Below the pieces are notes generated by a model. The model was not told the DNA's origin, did no database searches, and saw nothing but the letters and a program-made list of their open reading frames with translations. DNA of 6,806 nucleotides from Ancylobacter novellus (GTDB lineage Bacteria > Pseudomonadota > Alphaproteobacteria > Rhizobiales > Xanthobacteraceae), in NCBI GenBank assembly GCA_003241485.1, contig QFQD01000111.1, forward strand, positions 1 to 6,806. Reading direction: 5' to 3'. Each line of letters begins with the position of its first letter. The stretch's first letter is position 1. Shown here piece after piece: positions 6,672 to 6,806 of this stretch. The translations under genes and the position numbers were made by a program.

Positions 6672-6757
6672 AGCGAACCGCCTCGCGCGCGGGCCGGCGC
6701 GGGAGTTGAGATGGCGTCTGCCCCTGGCGAGGCACGTCGGCAGCGACGCGGATCCGC

Positions 6758-6806
6758 GCGCTGGATCCCGGATTGGTGCCGCACGCTGTGCGGCCGGTCC
6801 GGGAAA
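6758..6806. repeat. Palindromic intergenic repeat, copy C (left half, cut by window end)
   Basis: GCGCTGGATCCCGGAT (6758-6773) matches the outer arms of copies A and B. GGTCCGGGAAA, ending at 6806, matches the inner arm of copy B. Between them is a perfect 7-bp hairpin, GCCGCAC-GCT-GTGCGGC (6778-6794), whose sequence differs from the side hairpins of the other copies. The right half should lie beyond the window. Confidence 0.75.

Noticed and set aside
5240..6784. Long minus-strand extension that would make Dcd 514 aa
   Set aside because: The extra N-terminal part lies antisense to the FMN reductase and has no family match. Dcd homologues begin at LTDRDI, where a TTG with a GGAGG site is present.

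Overview
The window looks like a chromosomal segment of a high-GC alphaproteobacterium. Hyphomicrobiales, and within them a Xanthobacteraceae-like lineage, is my best guess. The evidence is strong G/C preference at third codon positions, a DUF6481-type Ala/Glu/Arg-rich small protein, a short FMN-dependent LldD of the form common in that order, and dispersed palindromes that start with a GCGCTGG-CCCGGATC core. The taxon is inferred from these features and was not tested by any search.

Layout, left to right. (1) Positions 1-85 hold the first 28 codons of a GIY-YIG protein on the minus strand. (2) Positions 86-329 are non-coding and hold a large palindromic repeat (copy A) next to a good intrinsic terminator for the next gene. 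(3) Positions 330-3206 are a minus-strand L-lactate operon: lldP (permease, TTG start with a strong Shine-Dalgarno), a 57-nt gap with a 10-bp GC hairpin, then lldD (FMN L-lactate dehydrogenase). (4) Positions 3207-3469 are an AT-richer divergent promoter region with a perfect 7+5+7 inverted repeat, a likely operator. (5) Positions 3470-4237 are lldR, a GntR/FadR-type regulator on the plus strand. (6) Positions 4238-4799 are non-coding, with palindromic repeat copy B and smaller hairpins. (7) Positions 4815-5186 are a DUF6481-like helical protein (+), convergent with dcd (-, 5240-5797, TTG start). (8) Positions 5798-6043 are a divergent intergenic region with two large inverted repeats. (9) Positions 6044-6610 are a ChrR/YieF-like NAD(P)H:FMN/quinone reductase (+), followed by a 13-bp hairpin and the start of repeat copy C, which runs off the window.

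How the genes work together: LldP imports L-lactate (probably with protons), LldD oxidises it to pyruvate and passes electrons to the respiratory chain, and divergently encoded LldR probably represses lldPD until lactate is present. Dcd (dUTP supply for dTMP synthesis), the flavoprotein reductase and the DUF6481 protein are separate single-gene units.

The genes are ordinary. The most interesting signal is the repeat family. All three copies lie just downstream of gene 3' ends, and conserved outer and inner arms enclose side hairpins whose sequence differs between copies while base pairing is kept. Copy A folds on paper into a cloverleaf-like structure. I saw no CRISPR array, tRNA, rRNA, insertion sequence or defence system.
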